From: Bryobacterales bacterium
GTDB lineage: Bacteria > Acidobacteriota > Terriglobia > Bryobacterales > Bryobacteraceae
Reading direction: 5' to 3'
NCBI GenBank assembly: GCA_020851555.1
Contig: JADZCM010000057.1
Span: 1 to 64,000, forward strand
Length of the DNA stretch: 64,000 bases
This document shows positions 53,510-63,533 of this stretch, piece by piece. Both the position numbers and the translations under genes were made by a program. The first letter of the stretch is position 1. Each line of letters begins with the position of its first letter. Under the pieces are notes generated by a model, which was given only the letters and a program-made list of their open reading frames with translations, was not told where the DNA came from and made no database searches.

Positions 53510-54964
53510 ATGTCGTTGCGCTCCTCGGCTATCAGCGGTGTCCGCTGGATGGGGCTGGCCACCGGCCTGGTCACGGTTCTCAACTTCGGCCAGACCATGG
53601 TGCTCGCGCACCTGCTGGCTCCCCGGGATTTCGGGCTCATGGCCATGATCTGGGTTTTCCTCGGGCTGGCGCAGATGCTCGCGGACGCGGGAGTCAGCAA
53701 CGCCATCATCCAGAAGCAGGAGGTTACCCGCCAGCAGCTCTCAACGCTGTACTGGCTCACGCTCGCCGCCGGCGCCGGCATCACCGTCCTGATATCGCTG
53801 GGGGCTCCTCTGGTGGCGGACTTCTACAAGGAGCCGGCCCTCAAGGGCATCCTCCCGTGGGTGGCGCTGAACTTCGCCCTGACGGCGCTCGGGCAGCAGT
53901 TCCGGATGCTGGCCCAGCGGGAGCTGCGCTTCCACGTCCTGGCCGTTTCCGATGTCTCTCTGGCCGTCACCGCCGCCGCTGTCTCCATCTTACTGGCGGT
54001 GTGGGGCGCGGGCGTCTATTCGCTGGTGTTTGGGGGATTGGCCTCCACCGCGGCGCGAAGCGCCGTCCTGCTGGCCGCGGGCTGGTCCAGATGGCGGCCT
54101 TCCTTCCACTTCCATCTTGGAGAGATCCGGGGCTTCCTGGCGTTCGGAGGATTCCAGCTCGGAGACCGCATTTTCAACTATGCCTGGAGCAACGTCGACT
54201 ACCTGCTGGCGGGCCGCTTCCTGGGCGCCGCCAACCTGGGCATCTACCGGCTGGCCTACGAACTGGTGGTGCGCCCGCTGGGCACCATCAACCCGATCTT
54301 CAACGCCGTAGCCTATCCGCTGTTCGCGAAGAAGCAGCACGACGACGCGGCTCTCCGGGGAGGATTTCTCGAATTGCTGCGGCTGGTCGCGACCCTGAGC
54401 CTGCCGCTGCTGGCCGGGCTGGCGGCCGTTGCGCCGCTGGCGATCAGCGTGCTCTTCGGGCCGCAATGGCAGGCCGCCGTTCCTCTGGTCCGGATTCTGG
54501 CCGTTCTGGGCGCGCTGCGGTCGATCAACAACCCCATCGGAGCCGTGCTGCTCGCCAAAGGCCGCGTGGGACTGTCGTGCGCCATCCAGTTCCTGACGCT
54601 GGTGGTGAATGCGATCGCGTTCTGGTGGGCCGCTCAAATCGGCATGCGGGCGCTGGCGGCCGCGGCCTGCCTGAGCATGGTTGTGCTGACGGCCTTGACC
54701 TGGAAGTGGACGTATCACGACGTGCTGGGCCTTCCGCTGCGCTCCTGGCTGCGCGCGATGGCGGCTCCCGCCGGCCTCAGCGGCTTCATGGCGGTTGCGG
54801 TCTACGCCTTGTTCCTGAACCTGGCCGCCTTCACTCTCCCTTCCGTTGGCCTGCTGTCCATCCTCGTCTGCGCTGGGGGCCTGTTGTATGCCGGCTCGCT
54901 ATGGCTCAGCGACAGGGCCTACTTCCGCAGTCTGTGGCGGATGGTTCTGCACGGCTCGGAATAG
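53510..54964 (+). CDS. MOP-superfamily polysaccharide flippase (WzxC-like)
   Basis: This 484-aa inner-membrane protein has about 12-14 hydrophobic segments and the Wzx pattern of the MATE/MOP superfamily: SGVRWMGLATGLVTVLNFGQ, LAPRDFGLMAMIWVFLGL near the start and NLGIYRLAYELVVRPLG, NPIFNAVAYPLFAK in the middle. It resembles the colanic acid exporter WzxC and would flip a lipid-linked saccharide to the periplasm. Its ATG directly follows the methyltransferase stop (TGAATG), so the three genes are one unit. It converges on the second glycosyltransferase. Confidence 0.9.
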   Translation: MSLRSSAISGVRWMGLATGLVTVLNFGQTMVLAHLLAPRDFGLMAMIWVFLGLAQMLADAGVSNAIIQKQEVTRQQLSTLYWLTLAAGAGITVLISLGAPLVADFYKEPALKGILPWVALNFALTALGQQFRMLAQRELRFHVLAVSDVSLAVTAAAVSILLAVWGAGVYSLVFGGLASTAARSAVLLAAGWSRWRPSFHFHLGEIRGFLAFGGFQLGDRIFNYAWSNVDYLLAGRFLGAANLGIYRLAYELVVRPLGTINPIFNAVAYPLFAKKQHDDAALRGGFLELLRLVATLSLPLLAGLAAVAPLAISVLFGPQWQAAVPLVRILAVLGALRSINNPIGAVLLAKGRVGLSCAIQFLTLVVNAIAFWWAAQIGMRALAAAACLSMVVLTALTWKWTYHDVLGLPLRSWLRAMAAPAGLSGFMAVAVYALFLNLAAFTLPSVGLLSILVCAGGLLYAGSLWLSDRAYFRSLWRMVLHGSE

Positions 54965-54987
54965 AACGCCGTCGGGCAGCCAGGATG

Positions 54988-56319
54988 TCAGGCGCTGCCC
55001 TCGCGCCGCCGTGCCCGCTCCGCCAGCAGTTCCTCCAGAACCCCGGCCAGCAGACCAGCCTGCCGCCGGCCGTCGAACTCGTCGTAGAACCAGGCGGAAG
55101 CGCGGACGGGCTCGGCCGGCAGCCGCAGAAAGCGCAGCACCTTGGCGTCGGTCTCCCCGGCCTCATCCCCGGGGTACAGGCACTCGTAGGGCACGCCGCT
55201 GCGGGCCAGGATTCGCTCCACCGGTGAGTTCCGGGTTGTGATCGCCAGGATGGGCCTTCCGACGCGCAGGTACGTGAACAACTTGTATGGAACCTGGAGG
55301 CCGGAGCGGTCTCCTGTCCAATCGATCAGCAGAAGAGAATCCGCCCGCGCCATAAGGCGGTGCGCCTCCTCCGGCGGCACCTCGCCGTTCTGCTGAACTG
55401 TCCCCTTTTCGATCAGCGAGTCCAGGAGCCTCTGGTCGGGAATGGATTGAGGCTCCAACCCGCCGACCAGAGAGAGCCGGACAGCCGCGGGATCCAGTCT
55501 GCGGCTCTCCTGGAGGCGAACCAGCGACGCGAGCAAGGCCTGCGGAGGCCGGCGGTGGTAAATGGTCCCCACGTGCGCTATCAGCCGGTAGCCGCGCTGT
55601 GGCACGGGCTGCGCCTGGATCTCCTCCTCGGGATCAAAACCGTTCCAAATGTGAGAAATCCTGTGGGCCCGGTGCGGATACCTGGCCCGCCAGCGTTCCG
55701 CGGCGACGTCCGTGTTGGCGATCAGCCAGTCCGCCCGGCTGAAGATCCACGGCTCGATTTGCGCGCTCCAGAAGGACCCGAGCGGCGACTCCTCCGGGTT
55801 GCCGCTCAAAGGATCGCGGAAATCCGCCACCCAGATCAGGTTCCCGCGATGCCGCTGCCTCAGCCGGAGAGCGGCCAGGTGCGTCGCCAGCGGGGGGAAC
55901 GTGGAAAACAAGAACCGAACCGGCGCCCGTGAGAGCAGGCGCTCCGCCCTGGAGCAGGCCTGTGGAATCCAGGTGAGCGCCTGCCCGGGTCCCTCCGGGT
56001 ACACCACGCGCGAAATGGCGTGCAGCCCGAATCGGAAGCAGCGCATCGGCCATGCCGGGGAGGACTGAAAGCGGTCTCCAACGTAGTGTACGTTCGCGGG
56101 CGGGGGTTCCGGCTGAGGGCTGGCCGTAAGAACGTGGCAGGGAAAGCCGAACCGCGGGAGATACTTGTACAACCGGAACGGCCGGAGCGCGCCCACCAGG
56201 TTGTCGGGCGGGAAGCAGTGCGCCAGGATCATCACTTCCCTTGACGGATCCACCCCCTGCCGCGGGCCGGCGGGAGCCGCGGCGGACCCAGGGGGCAGTC
56301 CCTCGTTGAGATCGGACAT
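54988..56319 (-). CDS. Glycosyltransferase, GT4-like
   Basis: This 443-aa protein has the GT-B layout: an N-terminal domain starting VMILAHCFPPDNLVGALRPF, then FRDPLSGNPE, SRADWLIANTDVAAERW, and a C-terminal domain with LIAHVGTIYHRRPPQALLAS, ADSLLLIDWTGD and VPYKLFTYLRVGRPILAI. The first pattern resembles WecA-free exopolysaccharide transferases that act on lipid-linked sugars, but the donor is unknown. The ATG at 56319 shares one base with the stop of the upstream beta-helix gene (TGATG), so the two are coupled. The upstream extension of the frame is a shadow. Confidence 0.87.
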   Translation of the reverse strand: MSDLNEGLPPGSAAAPAGPRQGVDPSREVMILAHCFPPDNLVGALRPFRLYKYLPRFGFPCHVLTASPQPEPPPANVHYVGDRFQSSPAWPMRCFRFGLHAISRVVYPEGPGQALTWIPQACSRAERLLSRAPVRFLFSTFPPLATHLAALRLRQRHRGNLIWVADFRDPLSGNPEESPLGSFWSAQIEPWIFSRADWLIANTDVAAERWRARYPHRAHRISHIWNGFDPEEEIQAQPVPQRGYRLIAHVGTIYHRRPPQALLASLVRLQESRRLDPAAVRLSLVGGLEPQSIPDQRLLDSLIEKGTVQQNGEVPPEEAHRLMARADSLLLIDWTGDRSGLQVPYKLFTYLRVGRPILAITTRNSPVERILARSGVPYECLYPGDEAGETDAKVLRFLRLPAEPVRASAWFYDEFDGRRQAGLLAGVLEELLAERARRREGSA

Positions 56320-59057
56320 CACTGTCGGGGGCCGGCCTCGGGTCTTTGCGCCTCGGGCGACAGATTCTCGCGGGGCAAGCCCGGCCCCGGCGGCGGAAGT
56401 CCCGGTCTCTCCGGCGCAGGAGCGTCCGGCATCGTGAACTCCCCCACCATGACCCGTTCCCCGTCCTGGATTCTGTAATGGTAAGTGGCTCCTGGGCGCA
56501 GAGGGCTGTATCTGCCGGCACGGAAAGTCACGACGCCGGCGTCGAGGCTGTTTCCTTCGCGCGTGCACGCCTGTTTGTCATAACTGTCCGTATCGGGGTC
56601 CTTCTTGGTCCGGGCGCCGTTGGTGTACAACTCCAGAGAGCAGGTTCCATCCTTGGCGTTGAATACCTTGAACCGGATGACCGCCTCCGCCGCGCCCAAC
56701 TGAAAGGCCTCCGGGTTGTTCACCATGGCCGGAACGGACGTGTCCGCGACGAGCAACCCCGCCTCTTCGCTCCACCCGTTAATCCTGTCCTTCACCTGCG
56801 CCACGTCCGCGCCGAGGTCCTTGCCGTCGCTGGCCGCGCCCTTGCCCGGCGAGTCCTCGGCCAACTCGCAGTCCTCCCAGCTCTCAAACGCGCATACACC
56901 CTTGAACTTCACCTGGCCGTAGTTCGACAGGACCGTGTTGCCCGGCCATGCGCCCCGGATGGTCCTGACCCCTGTGTCGCGCGTGTCCACGAACAGGTTC
57001 GACTTGATCTGATCCTTGGCCGCCGGCCAGCAACTGCGGCCGTCCTGCGAACGGCCGATCACGATTCCCTCGCCGAACCCCCAGAGGTTGTCCCGGATGC
57101 TCCAATCCGAAGTGACTCCGTAAACGAACGGTGAAGTCTGACAGTCAAAGTGCAAGAAGGCCCTCAAGCGGGTGCCCATTGGAGGGGTGTTGGTGTTGTG
57201 AAGCCACCCGCCCGTCCTGCCTCCGCCTCCGTCGGCTATTTGGCTGATGCCGCCGGCATAGGGGATCTCGATGACGTTCGGTTGCAGATTGTTGTAGAAG
57301 GTGACGTTCGCACCCGCCGCGTTGGTGTGCTCATCGTCCTCGAGCTGCATCAACATGCGGGAAGAAGAGCCGTCCGGCCCTCCGACCAGGTTGTTGCTGA
57401 ACGTGAAGTTCTCCGTAGTCATCCAAGGCGAGCGCCCTCCCTGGTTGCGGCTGGTGATGAAATAGTTACCGTTTACGGCGGTTCCGATGATATTGCCGTC
57501 CACGAGTCCGTTGTACGCCTGCTTCACTTCTATTGGCCCCTTGCCGGCCTGCGCCAGCAGGTGCTCGTGGTTGCGGAAGATCGTGTTGCGGCGAATCTCG
57601 ATGTTCTCGATGAGTAACCCCCGCCAGGCGGCCCGGCCGCCGATTCTCGGGGGGACGTCGATGCCATCCGGCCCGTGGGGAGCCAGGGAGACCGCTGTGC
57701 CGTCGATGGCTGTCACTTTGCCGACGCGCGTGCGGTTTGAATTCCAGCAGCCCTTGGCGGAACTCCCGCAGTACTTGCTGCGCCCCGCGCCTTCCGGAAC
57801 GTCCACCACCACCAGGTCTCCCACCTTGAGTTCCCGCACATGATCCAGCAGGAGGCGCGTCTCGGTGCTGCCGGATTGGACAATCGCCGGGTCGACGGCC
57901 GGAGTGTCCGAGCCGCCCAGAAATATGTTCATTCCCCAGGCTTCTATGTGGTTGTTGATGATGCGGTAAGGCCCGCCCCAGGCCGTCAGGAAACCGTATT
58001 GCCCCAGCAATTCCGTTCCGAACACCGAAACGTTTCCCGTGAGCGGCCCCTTTCCGGAACCGCTGTACGGCTCGCCGCCGCCGGCGATGCCGCTCAGCCG
58101 CCGCGGGCTGTAGACCGCGACCGTGTCGGCAGTGAGATACTTCACGTATTTCGGGCCGTTCAGCGTGAGCCAGTCACCCGCGGCGCCGGCAATCACGACC
58201 CGGGCGCAACTGCCGTAACAGCTCTCGTCGCAGGCCCCGCTGCACGTCCCGCTCACGCCCAGGGAAGCGGAGATCCCGGGCGCGGTCAGGACCGCGGGCT
58301 TGCCGCTGCTTGCGCCGGTTACAGCGACCGGCGTCCCCTTCCGGGCGTACCCTCCCAGGCCGTAGATGTAACTGTTCAGGATCTCAACGTTGCGCCCCAT
58401 CAGGTAGAAACCCGTCCTGGCGGTGCGCAGGTAAGCCAGGCCGTTCGTGTTATTGGCCAGATCCCCGTAGGCTTCCTCCTCGTAGGGGTACACCAGCACC
58501 CGGTCGAATACCACCTGGCTCAGCTCATCGCCGGGCGGCACCGGATCGAAGCGATGACTGGCGCCCAGCACCCAAGCGATGTAGCCGTTCCGGCTGGCGG
58601 CCGCCGTGTTGCTGAGAACCAGACCGGCAAGCCGCCAGTTGTTGGCCTTGGGGAAGAACTGGATGGCTGGAAAAGTGCCGCGCGTGAGAAGCTTCGCCAT
58701 CTTCGGCTTGTCCGAAGGCAAAACACGCTTCCCCTCCGGGAGATCGCCGGCCCGGGTGCTCGTGATCGTGGTGTAAGCGCCGTTGCAGCCTGCCTGCGGA
58801 CCAAGCGGAAAGCCGTAGCTGTGGGATGGCACGCCGGGCTCACCCTTGTTGACATACTCCGCGCCGGCATCCAGGAGGATCGTGGAGCCGCAAGGATAAC
58901 TGCGCTTCTCGATGAACTCGTAGAGCGCCGCGCCGTCGGCCACGGGGTCGCCGGTGCTGCGGCAGTAATACTCGCGGTCGCCGGTGCTCTCGCATCCACT
59001 CTGCGCCCGGGGAACCGCCACGGCCAGCAGGAGCCCCATCCTGATCCAACGAGTCAC
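56319..59057 (-). CDS. Secreted right-handed beta-helix protein, copy 1
   Basis: This 912-aa exported protein has a signal peptide (about residues 1-19), a Cys-rich start (CESTGDREYYCRSTGDP) and a long stretch of short beta-strand rungs with stacked Asn (IINNHIEAWGMNIFLGG, IEIRRNTIFRNHEHLL, FSNNLVGGPDG), typical of the pectin-lyase fold. A Cys-rich insert (CSGACDESCYGSC) and an FCCH-like motif (AGAAGDWLTLNG) interrupt the helix. The C-terminus has an Ig-like domain and a proline-rich tail (PGLPPPGPGLPREN). The start is GTG with AGGAGG 5 nt upstream. It is paralogous to the next gene. Confidence 0.8.
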   Translation of the reverse strand: MTRWIRMGLLLAVAVPRAQSGCESTGDREYYCRSTGDPVADGAALYEFIEKRSYPCGSTILLDAGAEYVNKGEPGVPSHSYGFPLGPQAGCNGAYTTITSTRAGDLPEGKRVLPSDKPKMAKLLTRGTFPAIQFFPKANNWRLAGLVLSNTAAASRNGYIAWVLGASHRFDPVPPGDELSQVVFDRVLVYPYEEEAYGDLANNTNGLAYLRTARTGFYLMGRNVEILNSYIYGLGGYARKGTPVAVTGASSGKPAVLTAPGISASLGVSGTCSGACDESCYGSCARVVIAGAAGDWLTLNGPKYVKYLTADTVAVYSPRRLSGIAGGGEPYSGSGKGPLTGNVSVFGTELLGQYGFLTAWGGPYRIINNHIEAWGMNIFLGGSDTPAVDPAIVQSGSTETRLLLDHVRELKVGDLVVVDVPEGAGRSKYCGSSAKGCWNSNRTRVGKVTAIDGTAVSLAPHGPDGIDVPPRIGGRAAWRGLLIENIEIRRNTIFRNHEHLLAQAGKGPIEVKQAYNGLVDGNIIGTAVNGNYFITSRNQGGRSPWMTTENFTFSNNLVGGPDGSSSRMLMQLEDDEHTNAAGANVTFYNNLQPNVIEIPYAGGISQIADGGGGRTGGWLHNTNTPPMGTRLRAFLHFDCQTSPFVYGVTSDWSIRDNLWGFGEGIVIGRSQDGRSCWPAAKDQIKSNLFVDTRDTGVRTIRGAWPGNTVLSNYGQVKFKGVCAFESWEDCELAEDSPGKGAASDGKDLGADVAQVKDRINGWSEEAGLLVADTSVPAMVNNPEAFQLGAAEAVIRFKVFNAKDGTCSLELYTNGARTKKDPDTDSYDKQACTREGNSLDAGVVTFRAGRYSPLRPGATYHYRIQDGERVMVGEFTMPDAPAPERPGLPPPGPGLPRENLSPEAQRPEAGPRQ

Positions 59058-59202
59058 CCGCGCCTCCTACGGCGGCGGCTGTCCCCAATCTTCACTCTTC
59101 CCGTCGTGGATCCGCGGCCGCCCACCGGTCTACCGGTCCCATTTTGGCACCCCGGCACACCATGGCGTCAAGAGTGAGGGCCGGCCTGCGCGTCTGCCGC
59201 GA

Positions 59203-62115
59203 TCAGCCGCCGGCCGCCACCTGCGTTCTTCCCGTGCCGGTACGCCGGTTCAGGCCGTCGCGCTTCACCCAACGGTAGTACAACGCGGCGCCGCCGGCGG
59301 CGGTGAATCGCACGCTGGCCCGCCCCGCGGCGAAGGGGACCGGGCCGGTAGTGACGGATTCCGTGAAATCCGGATTCCGGGAGTACTCTACCACCAGGTT
59401 GTCGGCTGCGTCGTCGGACACCTGAAGGCCGAAGGAGCGCACCGCGTCCGCCGACGTCCGGAAACTCCCCACCATTACCGCCGCCCCTTGCGTCACCCTG
59501 TAGAAGTACTCGGTTCCGGGCGTCAGGGCGGCGACGTTGCCGAGCACGAAGACCACCCGGCCGTCATCCACGAGGTTGCCGGCACGGCCGCACATTCGGT
59601 CGCCCGCGGCCTGAGTGTCCCCGTGGAGAACCGTCCGGTTCCGGTTGACATACAGCTCCACCGTGCAGGCGCCGCCCTGAATCAGCCTGAAGTCCAGCAC
59701 GGTTTTCGTGCCGGCCGCTTTGACCGCCTCGTTCCGGTGGTGGTTCCAGTCGTCGATCAGTCCGGCCTTCCGGCTCCAGCCATTGAGGTGGTCCTGCACC
59801 TGCTCAATATCGGCCCCAGGGTCGCCGCCGTCGCTGGCCGTCCCCCGAAAGCTGCTGTCGGGCTTCAGGCGGCAGTTGGTCCAGTTGGCGAAGTTACAGG
59901 CTCCCGCCAGTTCGGCCGAAATGTCCGCCACCGCCTCATTCCCGGCCCATGTGGATTTGATCGTGGACACACTGGCGCTGCCGTCCGCCCAGAAGAGGTT
60001 CTTCTTCACCAGTCCCGGCTGGTTCACAATGCAGGCGGAAGTCTGAAGTCCGTCTCCAAAGGAGGCGAGGTTGTCCTTCATCCGGATGCTGTGCCCGTAG
60101 CCGTACGGCGCTGGACTGTCGCCGCAGCCGCCGGCCGCGTAGACCCTGTGTGACGAAGCCCCGGCCATGGCCAGCGCGGTGTTGTGCAGCCACCCGCCGT
60201 TCACAATGCCCATGCCGTGATCGAAGATGGCGTAAAGCTGAAACGGGCTGGCGGTCTTGGCGTTAGGGAAGCGGATCTCCGGCAGAACGTTATTGACGAA
60301 GAAGGTGTTCTCGGAAGTCGTGTTGGTGTGCTCGTCGTCCTCCCCGGCGATGATGAGCCGGGGAGGAGCGCCCTTAGCGCCCCCCACCAGGTTATTTGAG
60401 AACGTCAACTGTGACCCGACCGCCCACGGGTCTTTGCCTGTCTGGTTCCGCGCCGTCAGATACCACAGCCCCCAGGCTGAGTCGGTGAGGATGTTGCCGT
60501 CCACCAGGCAGTTCAGGCAGCTTTTCAATTCCAGGTAGCCCTTGCCGCCCGGCATGTGCTCATCGCTGCGGAAAAGGGTGTTTCCAAGGAGCCGGAAGCC
60601 CTCCACGTTACGGCCGTGCCAGCGCGCCAGGCCGCCGGTGGCCGGAGCTACGTCAATCCCATCGGGTCCCCACGGAGTTACCATTACCGTGGTCCCGTAG
60701 ATCGCTGTCACCTTGCCTACCCGCAGCCCTCCCGTCCAGCAACCCTTGGCTGAACTCGTGCAATACACGGAGCGGCCCGGGGCCGCCACATACAGCATGT
60801 CCCCGACCCGCAACCCGTTGGCATGGCTGAGAATGATCGAAGTGGACGTGCTGCCCGCCTGAACCGTGGCGGTATGGCGGGTGGGCATATAGCCCCCGCC
60901 TCCGGTAAACACGTTCATCCCCCAGCTTTCAATGAAGTTGTTAGTGACTTCAAGATTCTGGCCCGACGAGAAGAAGACCGCGTACACCGGGCTAATGCGG
61001 TTGTGGATCTTACGGAGTGAAACGGTTCCTGTAAGCTCTCCCTTGCCGGTAGAGTCGTACCCCGAAGGATCATAGGCGCTATATGAATCCCCCTTGTACA
61101 CCTTCACGCTGTCGGCATCGTTGTAGACCAGGTTGTACACGCCGTTCAGGCTGGCCCACTCGCCGGTTGCGCCTTCAATCGCCGCCATGACACAGCCGCC
61201 ATAGGCGGCGCAGGTTTCCGTGCATCCAGTGGCGCAGCTTGCGTGGTTGCTGAGATTGAAGCTGCCGGCGATTCCGCCCGCGGCAAGCACCGCCGGCTCC
61301 GCCTCCGTCGCGCCGGATGCCGTTATGGTTGGCGCGGTATCCCAGGCGGTCGCTCCTCCAATCCCCTTGAACAGGCTGTCATGCACCGAGAGGTTCGTTC
61401 CGGCGAGGTTCAGAGCGATGCTGACCCCTCGCCAGAACGCCTTCTGCTCCTGAGCTTTCTCCATCGGGCCGTACCGTTCTTCCTCGTATGGGAAGAAGGC
61501 GCAGCGGTCAAACTCGATGTTACGGGGGTAAGAATCCAGGCTATCGGTGTCGGAAGGCTCATAGCGAAACGCCACCAGGTAGTCCGTCGTATTGGCGCCG
61601 GCGATTCCGGGCCCGGTAGTGAACGCAATCCCGCGAAAGGCGTAGTTATTCACGCCTTTCTCGTTGAAACTTACCGCTAAGCCTGTTTCAGTCGGCGCCC
61701 CCACCCCCACCAATCGCGCCATCTTAGACCGCTCGTCCCAGCTCACCCGCCGGCCCAAGGGAAGATCAGCCAGCCTGGAAGAGACGATCTGGGTCTTCTG
61801 CTGCCCGGAGCATCCCGCCTGCGGCTTGAGATTGACAGGCGGATAGTAGTACCCGCCCGACAGGATGCTGTGGTACTCGGCTCCCGCGTCCAGGATGATC
61901 GTGGAGCCACAGGGGAAAGTGCGGCCTTCAATGAACGTGCGCAGCGCCGCGCCGTCCGCGCCCGGATTCCCGGTTGAGGCGCAATGATACCGGCCTGCGC
62001 CCAATGCCTGGCAGGCGGCCCCCGCCGGCGCCGCTGTGGACAACCCCAACAGCGCCGCCACGGTCCAGGCCAGGATTGACGGCCGGACGCAATCGCGTCG
62101 GACTTGCTGATTCAC
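59203..62115 (-). CDS. Secreted right-handed beta-helix protein, copy 2
   Basis: This 970-aa exported protein is the paralogue of copy 1. It shares the start (CQALGAGRYHCASTGNPGAD), the rung patterns (VTNNFIESWGMNVFTGGGG, FSNNLVGGAKG), the Cys-rich insert (CATGCTETCAAYGGC) with FCCH-like GATGEWASLNG, the SSAKGCW and GPDGIDV blocks, the EDDEHTN motif and an Ig-like C-terminus, and it has an added terminal domain. The signal peptide ends near AGAACQ. The start is GTG at 62113-62115. It is the first gene of the minus-strand group that leads to copy 1 and the glycosyltransferase. Confidence 0.8.
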   Translation of the reverse strand: MNQQVRRDCVRPSILAWTVAALLGLSTAAPAGAACQALGAGRYHCASTGNPGADGAALRTFIEGRTFPCGSTIILDAGAEYHSILSGGYYYPPVNLKPQAGCSGQQKTQIVSSRLADLPLGRRVSWDERSKMARLVGVGAPTETGLAVSFNEKGVNNYAFRGIAFTTGPGIAGANTTDYLVAFRYEPSDTDSLDSYPRNIEFDRCAFFPYEEERYGPMEKAQEQKAFWRGVSIALNLAGTNLSVHDSLFKGIGGATAWDTAPTITASGATEAEPAVLAAGGIAGSFNLSNHASCATGCTETCAAYGGCVMAAIEGATGEWASLNGVYNLVYNDADSVKVYKGDSYSAYDPSGYDSTGKGELTGTVSLRKIHNRISPVYAVFFSSGQNLEVTNNFIESWGMNVFTGGGGYMPTRHTATVQAGSTSTSIILSHANGLRVGDMLYVAAPGRSVYCTSSAKGCWTGGLRVGKVTAIYGTTVMVTPWGPDGIDVAPATGGLARWHGRNVEGFRLLGNTLFRSDEHMPGGKGYLELKSCLNCLVDGNILTDSAWGLWYLTARNQTGKDPWAVGSQLTFSNNLVGGAKGAPPRLIIAGEDDEHTNTTSENTFFVNNVLPEIRFPNAKTASPFQLYAIFDHGMGIVNGGWLHNTALAMAGASSHRVYAAGGCGDSPAPYGYGHSIRMKDNLASFGDGLQTSACIVNQPGLVKKNLFWADGSASVSTIKSTWAGNEAVADISAELAGACNFANWTNCRLKPDSSFRGTASDGGDPGADIEQVQDHLNGWSRKAGLIDDWNHHRNEAVKAAGTKTVLDFRLIQGGACTVELYVNRNRTVLHGDTQAAGDRMCGRAGNLVDDGRVVFVLGNVAALTPGTEYFYRVTQGAAVMVGSFRTSADAVRSFGLQVSDDAADNLVVEYSRNPDFTESVTTGPVPFAAGRASVRFTAAGGAALYYRWVKRDGLNRRTGTGRTQVAAGG

Positions 62116-62297
62116 GGTTCACCCCGATCGGCTGGAAGTAGGGAAGAGCGTCCGTCACACCCCGCGCCCCCCAGAACCCATCTAGGCACGCCTTTCCCGT
62201 ACAGCTCTGCCCGGACCCCTGACTCTTGCCTATGGATCAGTGACTTACCGCCGAACCCTGGCTGTGACTCGAACCCGGCGCGGACCGGTTTCTCCCC

Positions 62298-63527
62298 TCA
62301 GCCCCACCAGGGCTCGCCCGGCGCCAGCACGGACTTCAGATAGTCCAGGTTGAGGTCCAGGCCGAGGCCAGGCAACTTGGACACCATCATCTTCCCGCCT
62401 TTGATGACCGGAGCGTTGCCGGCCGCCGCCTTGGCCCGGTCGGAATCGCGCCCGCATTCCATCCACGGGCAGTTGAAGTGCGCCGCCGAGAACTGCTGGG
62501 AGGCCATGTTCAGCACGAGGCCGCTTACGTTGTGCAGGCACACCGGGACCCGGTAGTGCGCCGCCGCGTCGGCTATGATCTTGACGCCCGTGATGCCGCC
62601 TGAGTTGATCAGGTCCGGCTGCAACAGGTTCACCGCCTGGTTTTCCAGGAATGGCATGGCCATTTCGACCAGTTCCATGTTCTCTCCCGTAGCCAGCGGC
62701 AGGCGGGTCGAGCGCCGCAGCGCCATCCACGATTCGGAGAAGTCGGGCGCCAGCGGGTCTTCGTAGAACATCGGCTTGATCGGCTCCACGGCCTCGGCCA
62801 CCTGCACGGCGCTCGGCACGTCCAGCTCGCAATGGCAGTGAACGATGATCTCGGTGTCCGCGCCCAGGGCTTCCCGGGCCAGGGCGTAGGCTTCGCGGAT
62901 CTTCCGCACCTCCCGCGGGCCGATGCTGGGGATGTACTCCTGCATGTTGACCCCCAGTGCGCTGTGTATGTCCACCTTGAACGCGCGGTAGCCGCGCGGG
63001 TCGTTCAGCAAGTCCTCGGCCCTGCGTTTCCAGGCCGCCTTGCTGTCGAAGTCCCGGGCGTTGGGGCAGTGCGAGTAGAGCGGGATCTCGTCCCGGAAAT
63101 TGCCGCCGAGCAACTTGGAGACGGGCTGGTTCAGAATCTTGCCCGCCAGGTCCCACAGCGCGATGTCGATGCCGCTGAGCACCCGCGTCTGCCGTCCGCG
63201 CTGCGGGAAGGCGTAGAACATGTTGTGGAAGTGAACGCGGATCGCCAGCGGATCCTTTCCGATAAGCCCCAGGTGCGGCAGGCGGCCCGTGTGGAGGCTG
63301 GTGATGACATCCCGGGCGAACGCGCCGCTCGCCCCGCAGGGGCCGATGCCATGAAGTCCCCCGTCCGTCTCGATCTTGATCAGCGTGCCTGGGTCCCGCA
63401 CCTGCATGGCCTTGATGGCCGTAATCTTGTACTCGCCGGCGGCCGCCGCGGCCAGCCGCTCGTACCCGGCGAGCCAGCCGCCGGCGGAAGCCGCCAGCGC
63501 CGTCTTGAAGAAGTCGCGTCGCGTCAT
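62298..63527 (-). CDS. Tat-exported enolase-superfamily protein (mandelate racemase/galactonate dehydratase-like)
   Basis: This 409-aa protein has a twin-arginine signal (TRRDFFKTALAASAGGWLA) and an enolase-superfamily barrel. Conserved blocks are SGIDIALWDLAGKILNQPV, AFKVDIH (K184), MFYEDPLAP (E256), LATGENMELVE (E282) and CLHNVSG (H332). The position of the first metal ligand, normally VDxxxR or VDxHGR, reads VHCHCELD here, so Asp appears replaced by His230. Either the site binds metal differently or another nearby residue substitutes. The ATG at 63527 has a -10 6 nt upstream and no ribosome-binding site, suggesting a leaderless mRNA. Confidence 0.85.
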   Translation of the reverse strand: MTRRDFFKTALAASAGGWLAGYERLAAAAAGEYKITAIKAMQVRDPGTLIKIETDGGLHGIGPCGASGAFARDVITSLHTGRLPHLGLIGKDPLAIRVHFHNMFYAFPQRGRQTRVLSGIDIALWDLAGKILNQPVSKLLGGNFRDEIPLYSHCPNARDFDSKAAWKRRAEDLLNDPRGYRAFKVDIHSALGVNMQEYIPSIGPREVRKIREAYALAREALGADTEIIVHCHCELDVPSAVQVAEAVEPIKPMFYEDPLAPDFSESWMALRRSTRLPLATGENMELVEMAMPFLENQAVNLLQPDLINSGGITGVKIIADAAAHYRVPVCLHNVSGLVLNMASQQFSAAHFNCPWMECGRDSDRAKAAAGNAPVIKGGKMMVSKLPGLGLDLNLDYLKSVLAPGEPWWG

Positions 63528-63533
63528 GGGGCA

